Below are positions 55,315 to 64,000 of a stretch of DNA of 64,000 nt, one piece after another; within the stretch, counting starts at the first letter, position 1, and each line of letters starts with the position of its first letter. Origin of the DNA: Streptomyces cadmiisoli (GTDB lineage Bacteria > Actinomycetota > Actinomycetes > Streptomycetales > Streptomycetaceae); contig NZ_CP030073.1 of assembly GCF_003261055.1 (NCBI RefSeq), positions 1,674,001 to 1,738,000 on the forward strand, given 5' to 3'. The translations under genes and the position numbers were made by a program. The notes beneath the pieces were generated by a model, which searched no databases, was not told where the DNA came from, and saw nothing but the letters and a program-made list of their open reading frames with translations.

Positions 55315-55393
55315 CCTGCGTTTTTGCAGGTCAAGGGCTGTTTCGACACCCTACAACGAGTCGCATGTTCGGGCAGCTTTCCCTGCGTTTTTG
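55315..55393. repeat. Paired 12-base direct repeat CCTGCGTTTTTG at the core/accessory junction
   Basis: Identical copies lie at 55315-55326 and 55382-55393, 67 bases apart, just upstream of panD. They may be regulatory sites of panD or integrase-arm-like sites marking where the accessory block was inserted. No integrase gene is inside the window. Confidence 0.5.
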
Positions 55394-55866
55394 AGGACTC
55401 ATGCTGACCACTTGCTGACTTTCCTGACGCCCCGTCAGTTGACTGGAGGAGGGCTTCGCCCACTCTCGCGGACCCCACCGTGGCGACGGCCCAAGCCTAC
55501 GCAGCACCCCCCGAAGGACGTCCGTGATCACCGTCACGCGGACGGTCTGGATGGCAGTCAGGAGCGAAGGCGCTCGACCGGAAGCCGGACCACGCGCCGC
55601 CATGGGTCAGCTGGCACAGGCCCCTCGTATCCCGTCTCAGAGGAGGAGGCGCCCACAGCTCCATAAGTCTGAGTGGCCGAAGCAGCGCGGCAACATAGCG
55701 GCGGATCGCCGGTTAGCCAAACCGGCGATTCTCACGACCATGGCTGTGGCTCGTCCGGTGACTCCTGGCGGTGGCACAGGGCGGTTGTCAAGGACGTTTG
55801 GAATTCGACCAGAGCAGAGCGCGAACCGCTGCCGCGATCAGCTCAGGCCAGCCTCAAGGAGTCATC
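55394..55866. other. Gene-free stretch between panD and the defence locus
   Basis: No frame here has a convincing ribosome site and composition. The GC content is visibly lower than in the core. It holds CTGACG-CCC-CGTCAG (a 6-bp hairpin near 55425) and the 9-bp hairpin at 55706. It is probably the left edge of the acquired region plus the promoter of the small DNA-binding gene. Confidence 0.5.
55706..55728. promoter_or_regulatory. Perfect 9-bp inverted repeat upstream of the HTH gene
   Basis: TCGCCGGTT-AGCCA-AACCGGCGA has a 9-bp perfect stem and 5-base loop. It is followed by TTCTCA, about 140 bases before the HTH start. It could be an operator for that protein or a terminator. It does not fit a tRNA arm, since the loop lacks the invariant T33. 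Confidence 0.45.
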
Positions 55867-56124
55867 TTGCCCGTGGGACCGCAGTCGCACCCCGACGAGA
55901 CCCGCACCGATATCGAATCGTCGCGCAGGCGCCGAAGCGTCGAGCCCGTCCTTATGGACACCTATGAGGTCGCTGCGATGCTCAATATGTCCACGAGCTG
56001 GGTCTACAGGGAGGCATCGAAACTGGGCTTGAAGGGCTACAAGCTCGGCCGAGGCAGGAATGCCAAGGTCCTGTACAAGAAGGCCGAGGTCTTCAAGTGG
56101 CTGGAACAGCAGAAGATCCATTAG
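55867..56124 (+). CDS. Small helix-turn-helix DNA-binding protein (MerR/excisionase-like, HTH_17)
   Basis: An 85-residue protein. I start at TTG 55867 because AAGGAG lies five bases upstream; ATG 55954 would give only the 56-residue core. After a charged, Arg-rich N terminus the HTH_17 domain reads LMDTYEVAAMLNMSTSWVYREA, then a wing-like LKGYKLGRGRNAKVLYKKAEVFKWL. Such proteins are excisionases of integrative elements or small regulators. It precedes the kinase-helicase-methyltransferase genes on the same strand by 227 bases, so it may control the defence locus or be a leftover of the element that carried it. Confidence 0.75.
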   Translation: MPVGPQSHPDETRTDIESSRRRRSVEPVLMDTYEVAAMLNMSTSWVYREASKLGLKGYKLGRGRNAKVLYKKAEVFKWLEQQKIH

Positions 56125-56351
56125 AAGCGGGCAGTTTCTTGTCGGCCCCGGACTCACAGACACCCAGGAGTCGTCGACGCACCGGCTGCTGGAGATCACG
56201 GTGCCCTGACTTCCTCACGGCCGGTTTCGGCTTGCATCGCGTTGCTCGGTGTCCTGATCAGGATGAAAGCACCTCAGACTGACCTCTTGGCCGATTAGAG
56301 TGTGGCGGGCAAGAGCGCCGATCGGGTGAGGCGCGGTGGAAAGGTGAGTCG

Positions 56352-57533
56352 GTGCGGATGAGCGGGGTGCCCACGCGGATCGGCCGGTACACGGTGGCGC
56401 GGGAGCTCGGCTCGGGCGGGATGGGTGAGGTCTATCTCGCCTACACGCCCGCAGGTGATCCGGTCGCGGTGAAGGTGATTCGCAACGACAAGCTCGATCC
56501 GCTGACGCGTGCGCGCTTCGAGAAGGAGGCGTTGATCGCCCGCACGGTGATCGGCACGAACCGGGTGGCCCGCTTCCTGGACGCGGATCCTTACGCAGAC
56601 CGGCCTTGGCTGGCCATGGAGTACGTAGCCGGTCGCACGCTGCTGGCCTGCGTGGACAGCGACGGTGTACTTCCGCTGCCGCTGGCGGCCAGCCTCGGGG
56701 CGTTGCTCGCCGAAGGCTTGTCGGCAGTCCACGCCGCGGGGTTGCTCCATCGAGACCTGAAGCCGCAGAACGTCATCCTGGGTGATGACGGCCCGATGAT
56801 CATCGACTTCGGTCTGGGCGCGTTCATGGACTCCTCTCAGGAGACGCTGTCACACAGCGGCATGATCATCGGCACCGTCCGGTGCATGCCTCCGGAGCAG
56901 GCCGGCGGCCATCCACAGGTGTCACCCGCGGCAGACGTGTACGCGCTGGGCACGGTCCTGCTGTACGCGGCGGCCCGCCACTATCCGTACGACGGATCAC
57001 GCTGGGAAGCAATCGCGGCACAAGTCACCAATCCCGAGATCGCTCCCGATCTCTCTGGTGTGCCTACGCCGCTGGTGCCTCTGCTGGAGTCGATGCTCGC
57101 CCACGCGCCGGAGGAGCGGCCGACTCTGCCAGCGGTCTCCGAAGCGTGCGCGAGGGTCCTCTCAGACTCCGGAGTGACACCGGCGGCTGCCCGGCTCGCG
57201 CTGATCGCCCACACCAAGGGGGGCGAGGCTCCGTCGTCCCCTGGTGAGCCGCCGACGGTGCCGTTCGAGAAGCTCATCCACGAGCAGGCTGATCTTGTCG
57301 AGAACAGTGAACCTGTGAGCCCGCTCGACGACCCGCCGCGGGCTTCACAGGCCGAAGCCGACGAACCGGAGCGGGAGCCAGAAGAGTCTGAGGTTCTCCT
57401 GCCCAAGCCGACTTTGGGGTCCGGAAGGCGGAGCGACCCTCCGAAGGCCGGCGCGGCCCGAGGACGCCCCTTGGCGTCGAAGCGGATCGCGGACGAGCTG
57501 CGCGCGTTGTATGCCGCCGATCCCGTTCTGTGA
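56352..57533 (+). CDS. Hanks-type Ser/Thr protein kinase upstream of the DISARM-like genes
   Basis: A 393-residue soluble kinase. The Gly loop is [13 protein letters not shown], the ATP Lys is in [10 protein letters not shown], the catalytic loop is [13 protein letters not shown], the magnesium motif is IIDFGLGA, and MPPEQ ends the activation segment. The kinase domain spans about residues 10-275. There is no membrane segment or PASTA domain, unlike PknB. The last 100 residues are acidic/Pro-rich and end in a short basic helix ([18 protein letters not shown]). The start is GTG 56352 (AAGG seven bases upstream) or ATG 56358. It lies 130 bases before the helicase gene. Its substrate is unknown; a role in activating the defence system is inference. 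Confidence 0.88.
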   Translation: MRMSGVPTRIGRYTVARELGSGGMGEVYLAYTPAGDPVAVKVIRNDKLDPLTRARFEKEALIARTVIGTNRVARFLDADPYADRPWLAMEYVAGRTLLACVDSDGVLPLPLAASLGALLAEGLSAVHAAGLLHRDLKPQNVILGDDGPMIIDFGLGAFMDSSQETLSHSGMIIGTVRCMPPEQAGGHPQVSPAADVYALGTVLLYAAARHYPYDGSRWEAIAAQVTNPEIAPDLSGVPTPLVPLLESMLAHAPEERPTLPAVSEACARVLSDSGVTPAAARLALIAHTKGGEAPSSPGEPPTVPFEKLIHEQADLVENSEPVSPLDDPPRASQAEADEPEREPEESEVLLPKPTLGSGRRSDPPKAGAARGRPLASKRIADELRALYAADPVL

Positions 57534-57663
57534 CTCCTGCGTTGACAGTGCTGGGTGAGAGTCTTTGTCGGAATGGCGCGCTGGGACGGCGTAGTCCGTC
57601 GTTTGCAGGCGTGTGGGGTGTGTGCGGCCGTCGGTGGCCGCTGGTGATGGATCGGAGTGGACG

Positions 57664-60600
57664 TTGAGCGTCGAGGCGGAAGCCGTGGGCGGCCAGGGCG
57701 ATGAGGCGTGGGACGCCTGGGCGCCGGAGGATGCTCCAGCCTCACGGCGGACCAGCGGGTCGTCCGGCTACGCCCCGGGGTCCCAGGTATTGATTCGCGA
57801 CGAGCTGTGGCTCGTCCGGAACTCCAAGGACGTCGGCAAAGACGGGTGGATGGTGGAGGTCACCGGCATCTCGTCCTTCGTGCGAGGCACGGACGCGGTC
57901 TTCTACAGCCGACTCGACGCGATCCAGGTGCTGGACCCGAGAGAGACGCGGCTCGTCCCGGACGACTCACCCAACCACCGGCGGGGCCGTCTGTTCCTTG
58001 AAGCGGTGATGCGCAAGACGTTCCTGCCGCAGACCGAGCATGGGCTCGCGCTGGCCGACGGGTTCCTCATGGACCAGCAGGTGCACCAGCTGCGGCCCGC
58101 GGAATTGGCGCTGTCCCTGGAGAAGAACCCGCAGCCGCGGATCCTGATCGCCGACGTGGTGGGCCTGGGCAAGACCCTGGAGATCGGGGTGTTGCTGGCC
58201 GAGCTGATCCGGCGCGGGCGCGGCGAGCGCATCCTGGTCGTGACCCCCCAGCATGTGCTGGAGCAGTTCCAGCGGGAGCTGTGGACCCGCTTCGCCATTC
58301 CGCTCGTCCGACTGGACTCCACCGGTATCCAGCGCATCCAGCAGGACATCCCGGCCGGCCGGAACCCGTTCGCGTACTTCAAGCGCGCGATCATCTCCGT
58401 GGACACGCTCAAGAGCGACGTCTACGCGCACCACCTCGAGCACACCAACTGGGACGCCGTCGTCATCGACGAGTCCCACAATCTGGTCAACCGGGGCACC
58501 AAGAACAACGAACTCGCCCGTTTGCTGGCTCGGAAGACCGACGCGCTGGTGCTGGCGTCGGCCACGCCCCACAACGGTCGTGCCGAGTCGTTCGCCGAGT
58601 TGATCAAGATGCTGGACGAGGCGGCCATCGCCAACCCGTCGAAGTACGAAGTGAAGGACCTTGAGCACCTCTACATCCGGCGTACGAAGACGACGGCGGA
58701 GGTCCGCGACTCGTTGAAGGGCGCCTGGGCGGACCGTGGACCGTCCCAGCCGATCCACGTAACGGCCGGTGAGAAAGAACTCGCCGTCTTCCAGGAGCTC
58801 GCCACGCGCTGGATTCCGGCCGATCCCGACCAGCCGTCGGTCAGCCGACACCAACTGGTGCCCTACCAACTGCTGAAATCCTTCCTGTCCTCGCACAAGG
58901 CCCTGCTGGAGACCGTCAAAACGCGACTGACGACGCTGGACAAGCAGCCGGCCGCCGACTCGGCGCGAGGCGGGCAGAGGCCGTCCCGACCGGTCGACCC
59001 GGCGGCCCGGGAGGCGGCAAGGCAGGCGGAGCGCGCGGCCTTGTTGGACCTCCAGAACGTGGCCGAGCGGATCCAGGACGATGACTCGGCGAAACTGGCG
59101 GCCCTCCTGGACGAGCTGCGCAGCATGGGTGTCGGCCCCGATTCGGAGACCCGCGTGGTGGTGTTCTCCGAGCGCATCCCCACACTGAAATGGCTCGCGC
59201 AGGCTGTCCCGGCCGCGCTCGGTTTCCGTCGCGGCGCCGACCCCGACGAGAACAAGCCCTGGCTGGCCTTCGGCGGCGCGGTCCAGGTCATGCACGGCGA
59301 TGCCACCAGCGATGAGGAGCAGCAGGCCATCGTCGAGAAGTTCGGGCTGCGCGACGACCCCGTACGCATCCTGTTCACCGGCGACGTCGCCTCTGAAGGC
59401 GTCAACCTCCACCAGCAGTGCCACCGGCTGATCCACTTCGACCTGCCGTGGTCCCTGATCCGTATCGAGCAGCGCAACGGTCGCATCGACCGCTACGGCC
59501 AGCAGCACCGGCCTGAGTTCCGTGCTCTGATCCTCACCAGCGACATCCCCTGGCGGACGGACGAGACGACCGGGGAGGCCCGAACGCTGGACGACCGCCT
59601 CGTGGGCGAGAAGCTACTGAAACGCGAGGAGGAAGCGCACAAGATCGAGGGCTCGGTGGAGGCGGTCACCGGCCTGTATCGGGCCAAGGAGGAGGAGAAC
59701 CGCCTCACCCAGGACCTGATCGCCGGCCGGACCGTCGAGGAGTCGATCAAGCAGTCCCAGCAGGGGGGTGCTGCATTCCTCTCAGGACTGCTCGGCCAGG
59801 TGGGTGCCGTCCCGGAACATCCCGAGGTGCGGCGGGCGTACGTGCCACGCCTGTTCTCGTCCACCGCTGACTACTTCGACGAGGCATTGCGTCAGATCTG
59901 CCGTCCGAATCCCGAGGACCAGCTCTCTATGCGCCGCGACGACGACGGCACGATCGCCTTCGAACCTCCGCGTGACCTGCTGTACAGGCTGAAGGCACTA
60001 CCGAAGTCGTACCTCGACGAGCAGCGGATCATGCCTCGGAAAACTGAGCCGGGACGGATGCGCATCACCTTCTCCAGGGACCTCGCGGACCGGCGTCTGA
60101 AGGCGGCCCGGGAGTCGTCCAAGTCGCAGTGGCCGAACGTCTCCTACGTCACCGACGTCCACCCCGTCCTGGACTGGTTGACCGACAAGGTGCTCGTTGA
60201 GGTCGGCCGCCACCAGGCCCCCGTGCTCGCCGCCTCCGTGAACTCTCCGACGTTCCTGGTGCAGGGCATCTGTTCCAACGCGCTGGGTCGGCCCACCATC
60301 GTCGAGTGGATGGCCGTCCACGGCGAACCGCACGACCTTCAGGTGACGCCTCTGACTCCGGAGGTTCTGGAGGACTACGGCGTGGGTCCGACGATGCCCG
60401 GCCGCGCCGCACCGCGCGACCTCAGCGGCCTGACGGAGCTCGTGCCTGCAGCCATCGACAGGGCTGAACAGCACCTCCGGGACCTGAAAGAGGCGTATGG
60501 CGAGGAGATCGAGGCGATCCTGGCCCCGTCCCGCAAGCGCGTCGTGCACTGGCAACAGGAAGCCATGTTCTCTTCTGATGGGACGGGAAAGCGCGGAGTG

Positions 60601-60723
60601 AACCTCAGTGCCAGCAGGCGGCTGAGCCTTCTCAACTCCCTGCAGACCACGGGCGAGCCGATGCTGCGCCTGCTCGCCGTCCTGGAACCGCTCAACGCCG
60701 CTGAGGGAGGCACCGACCGATGA
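57664..60723 (+). CDS. drmD: SNF2-type helicase, DrmD-like (class 1 DISARM)
   Basis: A 1019-residue superfamily 2 helicase. Motif I is IADVVGLGKTLEIGVLLAEL (about residue 160), motif II VVIDESHNL (DESH, about 267) and motif III LASATPHNG. Motifs V and VI are FTGDVASEGVNLHQQCHRL and IEQRNGRIDRYGQ (about 570-615). About 400 residues follow the helicase core. The order, the length and the direct coupling to a large adenine methyltransferase match DrmD of class 1 DISARM. The TTG at 57664 has GGAG six bases upstream. Its stop overlaps the methyltransferase ATG (ATGA). A helicase of another restriction-like or BREX-related system is the main alternative. Confidence 0.82.
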   Translation: MSVEAEAVGGQGDEAWDAWAPEDAPASRRTSGSSGYAPGSQVLIRDELWLVRNSKDVGKDGWMVEVTGISSFVRGTDAVFYSRLDAIQVLDPRETRLVPDDSPNHRRGRLFLEAVMRKTFLPQTEHGLALADGFLMDQQVHQLRPAELALSLEKNPQPRILIADVVGLGKTLEIGVLLAELIRRGRGERILVVTPQHVLEQFQRELWTRFAIPLVRLDSTGIQRIQQDIPAGRNPFAYFKRAIISVDTLKSDVYAHHLEHTNWDAVVIDESHNLVNRGTKNNELARLLARKTDALVLASATPHNGRAESFAELIKMLDEAAIANPSKYEVKDLEHLYIRRTKTTAEVRDSLKGAWADRGPSQPIHVTAGEKELAVFQELATRWIPADPDQPSVSRHQLVPYQLLKSFLSSHKALLETVKTRLTTLDKQPAADSARGGQRPSRPVDPAAREAARQAERAALLDLQNVAERIQDDDSAKLAALLDELRSMGVGPDSETRVVVFSERIPTLKWLAQAVPAALGFRRGADPDENKPWLAFGGAVQVMHGDATSDEEQQAIVEKFGLRDDPVRILFTGDVASEGVNLHQQCHRLIHFDLPWSLIRIEQRNGRIDRYGQQHRPEFRALILTSDIPWRTDETTGEARTLDDRLVGEKLLKREEEAHKIEGSVEAVTGLYRAKEEENRLTQDLIAGRTVEESIKQSQQGGAAFLSGLLGQVGAVPEHPEVRRAYVPRLFSSTADYFDEALRQICRPNPEDQLSMRRDDDGTIAFEPPRDLLYRLKALPKSYLDEQRIMPRKTEPGRMRITFSRDLADRRLKAARESSKSQWPNVSYVTDVHPVLDWLTDKVLVEVGRHQAPVLAASVNSPTFLVQGICSNALGRPTIVEWMAVHGEPHDLQVTPLTPEVLEDYGVGPTMPGRAAPRDLSGLTELVPAAIDRAEQHLRDLKEAYGEEIEAILAPSRKRVVHWQQEAMFSSDGTGKRGVNLSASRRLSLLNSLQTTGEPMLRLLAVLEPLNAAEGGTDR

Positions 60724-63700
60724 GCACCGATTTCGACTCCTTCAGCAACCGCGGCGAATACTTCGCCGCGCACTACTTCGCCGAACAGCTCGGATCCGAT
60801 CTGAACAAGGGCCTGTTCGCCACGTGGGTCCTACGCGAAGGCGATGAGCACGACCCGCGCAAGACTCCTCGGGAGCTCCTCCGCTCGCTGCGTGGCGCCT
60901 ACCTCTCCGAAGACGTACGCGGCTACTTCGCCGAGGCCGCCGAGCGCGACGCAGGAGATGAGGTCCGACCGAACACCCACAACAACCCCGAGTGGCGCAA
61001 GCGTCTGGCCGAGTGGCACCACACGGTCCTTCAAGCCCTCGGCTTCGAGGCCACTCCCACCGAGGTCACCGTCCACCGCGCCGGACGCGACCACTCCCTG
61101 ACCGTGGCCTACCACGGCCACGGGATCATCGCCCTGGACTGCGGCTGGGCCGCCGACAACGACGCCGCCCTGAATGCGACAGGCCCCGGTCGGCTCCTGC
61201 ACCCGCTGCGTGTCAGTGCAAGCGAGATGTACGAGACCGGCCCGGCCCTGGCGTCCTGGCTTTTCCAGAGCGAGCTCGGCGAGGCCGGCGGGCCTCGCCC
61301 GCGCTTCGTCCTGCTGTTGTGCGGAGGTGTGCTCGTCCTCGCTGATCGCCAGTCCTGGAACGAGGGTCGCTTCCTCGCCGTCAACCTCGACGCAGCCCTC
61401 GAACGCAACGACCGCAGCCAGCAGGGCGAACTCGCCACCATCGCGGCGCTGTTCAGCCTGGACATGCTCCGGCCCGGCGAGAACGACCAGAGCCGGGCCA
61501 TCGATGCCCTGCTGAAGTCCTCCAGCGCCAACGCCGCCGGCGTCTCCGGCGAACTGCGCCACGGGCTCCAGCGCTCGGTAGAGATCATCGCCAACGAAGT
61601 CCTCGCGCGGATGGCCGAGCCGGAGAACAACGTCACCCCGGCTGACATCGAGAGCCCCAAGATCCCCTTCGCCCGGGAACTCACCCGCGAATCCCTCCGC
61701 TACCTCTACCGCGTCCTGTTCCTCCTCTACGCCGAGGCCCGCCCCGAACTCGGCATCCTCCCCGCCGACGACGGCAGCTACGAGGCCGGCTACTCGATGG
61801 CCCGCCTGCGCGAGCTCGTCGAACGCGACGAGGAACTCGTCGAGGAGGAGGCCCGCAACGGCTTCCACCTGCACGAATCTCTGGACGTCCTCTTCAACAA
61901 GGTCAACTTCGGCCACCGCCCGTACGGCACCGAGGCCGACGACGACCAGCCCGGCGACGACGAGGAGACCCGCAAGGCCAAGGCCGCTCGCCGCAGCGAG
62001 GACCGTGGCCTGCGCTTCGAACCCCTGCGCAGCGAGCTCTTCGAGCCCCGTTCGGTACGCCTCATCGGCAGGGGCGTCCTCGACCCCCGCAGCGACGAAG
62101 ACAGCGACCCACGCTGGCTCGACCTTCGCCTACGCAACGCCGCCTTGCACGAGGTGCTGCGTCTGCTCACCATGAAGAAGGGCAAGCGCGGCGAGCGGGG
62201 CGGTTTCATCTCCTATCGCAACCTCGGCATCAACCAGCTCGGCGCCGTCTACGAGGGCCTGATGTCGTACACCGGCATCATCGCCGAGGAGGAACTGTGT
62301 GAGGTCGCCAAGGGCGGTGACCCGGAAAAGGGCTCCTGGCTCATCCCCTCCAAGAAGCAGGACCAGTACCCCGACAAGACCCTCGTCCACTACGACGAGG
62401 ACGACGCCCGCAAGGGCCTGCGAGGCGTCAAGAAGTACGAGAAGGGCTCCTTCGTCTACCGCCTCGCCGGCCGTGACCGCGAGACCTCCGCCTCGTACTA
62501 CACGCCCGAGTCGCTGACCCAAGTTACGGTCGAGCTCACTCTCAAGCACCGCCTGGACCAGCAGCGCGACGCCGATGGCAACGTCATCAAGACCCGCGCG
62601 TCCGAACTGCTCAAGTACAAGATCTGCGAGCCGGCCCTCGGCTCCGGCGCATTCCTGAACGAGGCGATCAACCAGGTCGCTGAGGAGTACCTGCGCCGCA
62701 GGCAGGACGAGCTGGGCGTCACCATCCCAACCGCGGACGCCCTCACGGAGAAGCAGAAGGCCAAGGCATACATCGCCCTGCACAACGCGTACGGCGTCGA
62801 CCTCAACGCCACGGGCGTCGAGTTGGCCGAGGTGTCCCTCTGGCTTAACACCATGCACCCAGGCATGCGCGCCCCCTGGTTCGGCCTCCACCTGCGCCGA
62901 GGCAACAGCCTCATCGGCGCCCGCCGTGCCGTCTACGCCGCCGACGACGTCACCGGCAAGGAATGGCTCAAGGCCAAGGGCGCCCTGGCGCCCACCCCGC
63001 TCCCCTTCCTCAACGACGGCGAGCCCCAACTACTCCCCCAGGACGCGGTCCACCAGTTCCTTCTGCCGAGTCCCGGATGGGCCGCGGTCGCGGGCTCGAA
63101 GGAGGCTAAGGAACTCGCGAAGGAAGGCGTTGATCAGCTCGCCGCCTGGAAGAAGGGCATCCTCCAGCGCCCGAAGCGCGGCAAGGCCGGCAAGTCGAAG
63201 AAGGAGCCGGTGTCCCAGTTCACCCGTCTCCGTGACGCCGCTCGGCGGGTCGAGTTCCTCTGGTCGCTCGTCGTCAAGCGCATGGAGCTGTCCGAGCAGG
63301 CGATTGCTCGCCGGATCGACGTCTGGGGCGCCGACCCCACGGACCCCGAGTTCGCCTTCCTCCACCGTCCCGACCAGGCCGTTCCCAAGGAGCAGGTACT
63401 CGAGGACCTCTTCAACGCTGCTGACACCCCGTACTGGCGCTTGAAAAAGATCATGGATGCCTGGTGCGCGTTGTGGTTCTGGCCCGTCGACAAGGCCGGG
63501 CTGCTCGACGGAACGGCCGGGGAGTACGCGGCACGGCTGGAAGTGACGGGAGCGGACAGCCTCAGCCGCCTGCTCGACGGCGCGCCGCTGGTGACGCAGT
63601 CGCCCGGGCCCCCTGCCGATGCGGAACCGGTCGCCGTGCCGACACCCACACCCGCTCCGCGGTTCGTCGAGGCAACGGCCCTGTTTGCTCTCGGCCCAGA

Positions 63701-64000
63701 GCAGACCAGCTTTGAGGACCTCGAGCTTAGCGCCGATGACTCGGTCGTGGAGGTCAAGGAGGTCAGGCCGCGGGGAGGGGCCCAGACCTCACCTCCGAAG
63801 CCAAAGGCGCTGGAGCGTCGGGCAATCGTCCCGCTCAAGGACCTGGACGACTGGCTAGAGTTCCTGGAGGCTATGCTCGGCACGGCCGACGTGCCCGAAG
63901 GTACCCTCATCGACAGCTTCAAGGACCTCGAAGCGCTCAAGAGCTTCGAGGAGACGCTGCCCAGCTTCATGGGCATGGACGCCGGCAACCCGGAGGACCG
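60720..64000 (+). CDS. drmMI: Adenine-specific DNA methyltransferase, DrmMI-like, cut by the window end
   Basis: The frame from ATG 60720 stays open for 1093 codons to the window edge. The N-terminal 550 residues start FDSFSNRGEYFAAHYFAEQL and resemble the regulatory part of Eco57I-type enzymes. ASYYTPESLTQ (about 590) and CEPALGSGAFLNEAINQ (about 637, SAM motif I) begin the methyltransferase domain. GVDLNATGVELAEVSLWLNTM is motif II/III, and LRRGNSLIGARR follows. The catalytic NPPY motif is not reached before the edge, so activity cannot be judged. Overlap with the helicase stop by ATGA supports a fixed functional pair. The protein would methylate adenine for self/non-self marking in DISARM. 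Confidence 0.85.
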   Translation, partial: MSTDFDSFSNRGEYFAAHYFAEQLGSDLNKGLFATWVLREGDEHDPRKTPRELLRSLRGAYLSEDVRGYFAEAAERDAGDEVRPNTHNNPEWRKRLAEWHHTVLQALGFEATPTEVTVHRAGRDHSLTVAYHGHGIIALDCGWAADNDAALNATGPGRLLHPLRVSASEMYETGPALASWLFQSELGEAGGPRPRFVLLLCGGVLVLADRQSWNEGRFLAVNLDAALERNDRSQQGELATIAALFSLDMLRPGENDQSRAIDALLKSSSANAAGVSGELRHGLQRSVEIIANEVLARMAEPENNVTPADIESPKIPFARELTRESLRYLYRVLFLLYAEARPELGILPADDGSYEAGYSMARLRELVERDEELVEEEARNGFHLHESLDVLFNKVNFGHRPYGTEADDDQPGDDEETRKAKAARRSEDRGLRFEPLRSELFEPRSVRLIGRGVLDPRSDEDSDPRWLDLRLRNAALHEVLRLLTMKKGKRGERGGFISYRNLGINQLGAVYEGLMSYTGIIAEEELCEVAKGGDPEKGSWLIPSKKQDQYPDKTLVHYDEDDARKGLRGVKKYEKGSFVYRLAGRDRETSASYYTPESLTQVTVELTLKHRLDQQRDADGNVIKTRASELLKYKICEPALGSGAFLNEAINQVAEEYLRRRQDELGVTIPTADALTEKQKAKAYIALHNAYGVDLNATGVELAEVSLWLNTMHPGMRAPWFGLHLRRGNSLIGARRAVYAADDVTGKEWLKAKGALAPTPLPFLNDGEPQLLPQDAVHQFLLPSPGWAAVAGSKEAKELAKEGVDQLAAWKKGILQRPKRGKAGKSKKEPVSQFTRLRDAARRVEFLWSLVVKRMELSEQAIARRIDVWGADPTDPEFAFLHRPDQAVPKEQVLEDLFNAADTPYWRLKKIMDAWCALWFWPVDKAGLLDGTAGEYAARLEVTGADSLSRLLDGAPLVTQSPGPPADAEPVAVPTPTPAPRFVEATALFALGPEQTSFEDLELSADDSVVEVKEVRPRGGAQTSPPKPKALERRAIVPLKDLDDWLEFLEAMLGTADVPEGTLIDSFKDLEALKSFEETLPSFMGMDAGNPED

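Noticed and set aside
55701..55730. tRNA fragment as an attachment site
   Set aside because: The hairpin resembles an anticodon arm, but the loop lacks T33 and no acceptor or T-arm (GTTCRANNC) pairs around it.

Overview
The window is high-GC actinobacterial DNA with strong third-position G/C, many GTG/TTG starts, GGAGG-type ribosome sites, Tat signals, MsiK-dependent-type sugar importers, SpoIIE phosphatases and a DUF574 methyltransferase. All of this points to a Streptomyces chromosome. The gene order (PAS regulator, DUF574 methyltransferase, Lipoprotein_15 lipoprotein, ECF sigma/anti-sigma, Fpg/Nei glycosylase, glgC/glgA, Rpf, 6-phosphogluconate dehydrogenase) resembles, from memory, the SCO0928-SCO0975 stretch of S. 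coelicolor. That comparison could not be run here.

Layout. 1-7.2 kb: a PAS regulator (partial) coupled to a SAM methyltransferase, then envelope genes: a lipoprotein, a Pro-rich secreted protein, a DUF4239 membrane protein, a Gly/Asn-repeat surface protein divergent from a class F sortase, and a Tat polysaccharide deacetylase. 7.4-19 kb: universal stress protein, APC permease, CapA-like lipoprotein, ECF sigma/anti-sigma group, two SpoIIE-type phosphatases, an Fpg/Nei glycosylase and a lipase-maturation-factor homologue.

18.9-38.5 kb is a carbohydrate-use block of two divergently regulated operons. The first (26818 down to 18878) has a RbsABC-type importer plus the oxidative L-fucose pathway: mutarotase, AKR dehydrogenase, lactonase, L-fuconate dehydratase and SDR. 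It is read away from a FadR/GntR regulator across matching GTGGTC operators. The second (37183 down to 27720) has a CUT1 importer, a GH5_18-like beta-mannosidase, a Tat-exported GH85 endo-beta-N-acetylglucosaminidase and a GH38 alpha-mannosidase. It is read away from a LacI regulator across a double CTAAWGCGCWTTAG operator. Together they look like a system for releasing, importing and degrading N-glycans and their fucose.

38.6-55.3 kb is mostly core: amidase, GNAT, a 56-residue unknown protein, a PhnZ-like HD protein, an SDR with a Cys4 site, a wax ester synthase/DGAT, glgC and glgA, a FhuF-like Fe-S protein, a DMT transporter, an Rpf-LysM-M23 cell-wall hydrolase, 6-phosphogluconate dehydrogenase, an Asp/Glu-racemase-like protein, GNAT and panD.

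After panD the character changes. From about 55.3 kb to the window edge there is an accessory defence locus: a small MerR/Xis-like DNA-binding protein, a Ser/Thr protein kinase, an SNF2-type helicase (DrmD-like) and, overlapping it by ATGA, a large adenine-specific DNA methyltransferase (DrmMI-like) cut off by the window end. This is best read as the start of a class 1 DISARM anti-phage system with a non-canonical upstream kinase. No rRNA, tRNA, CRISPR array or transposase was found.
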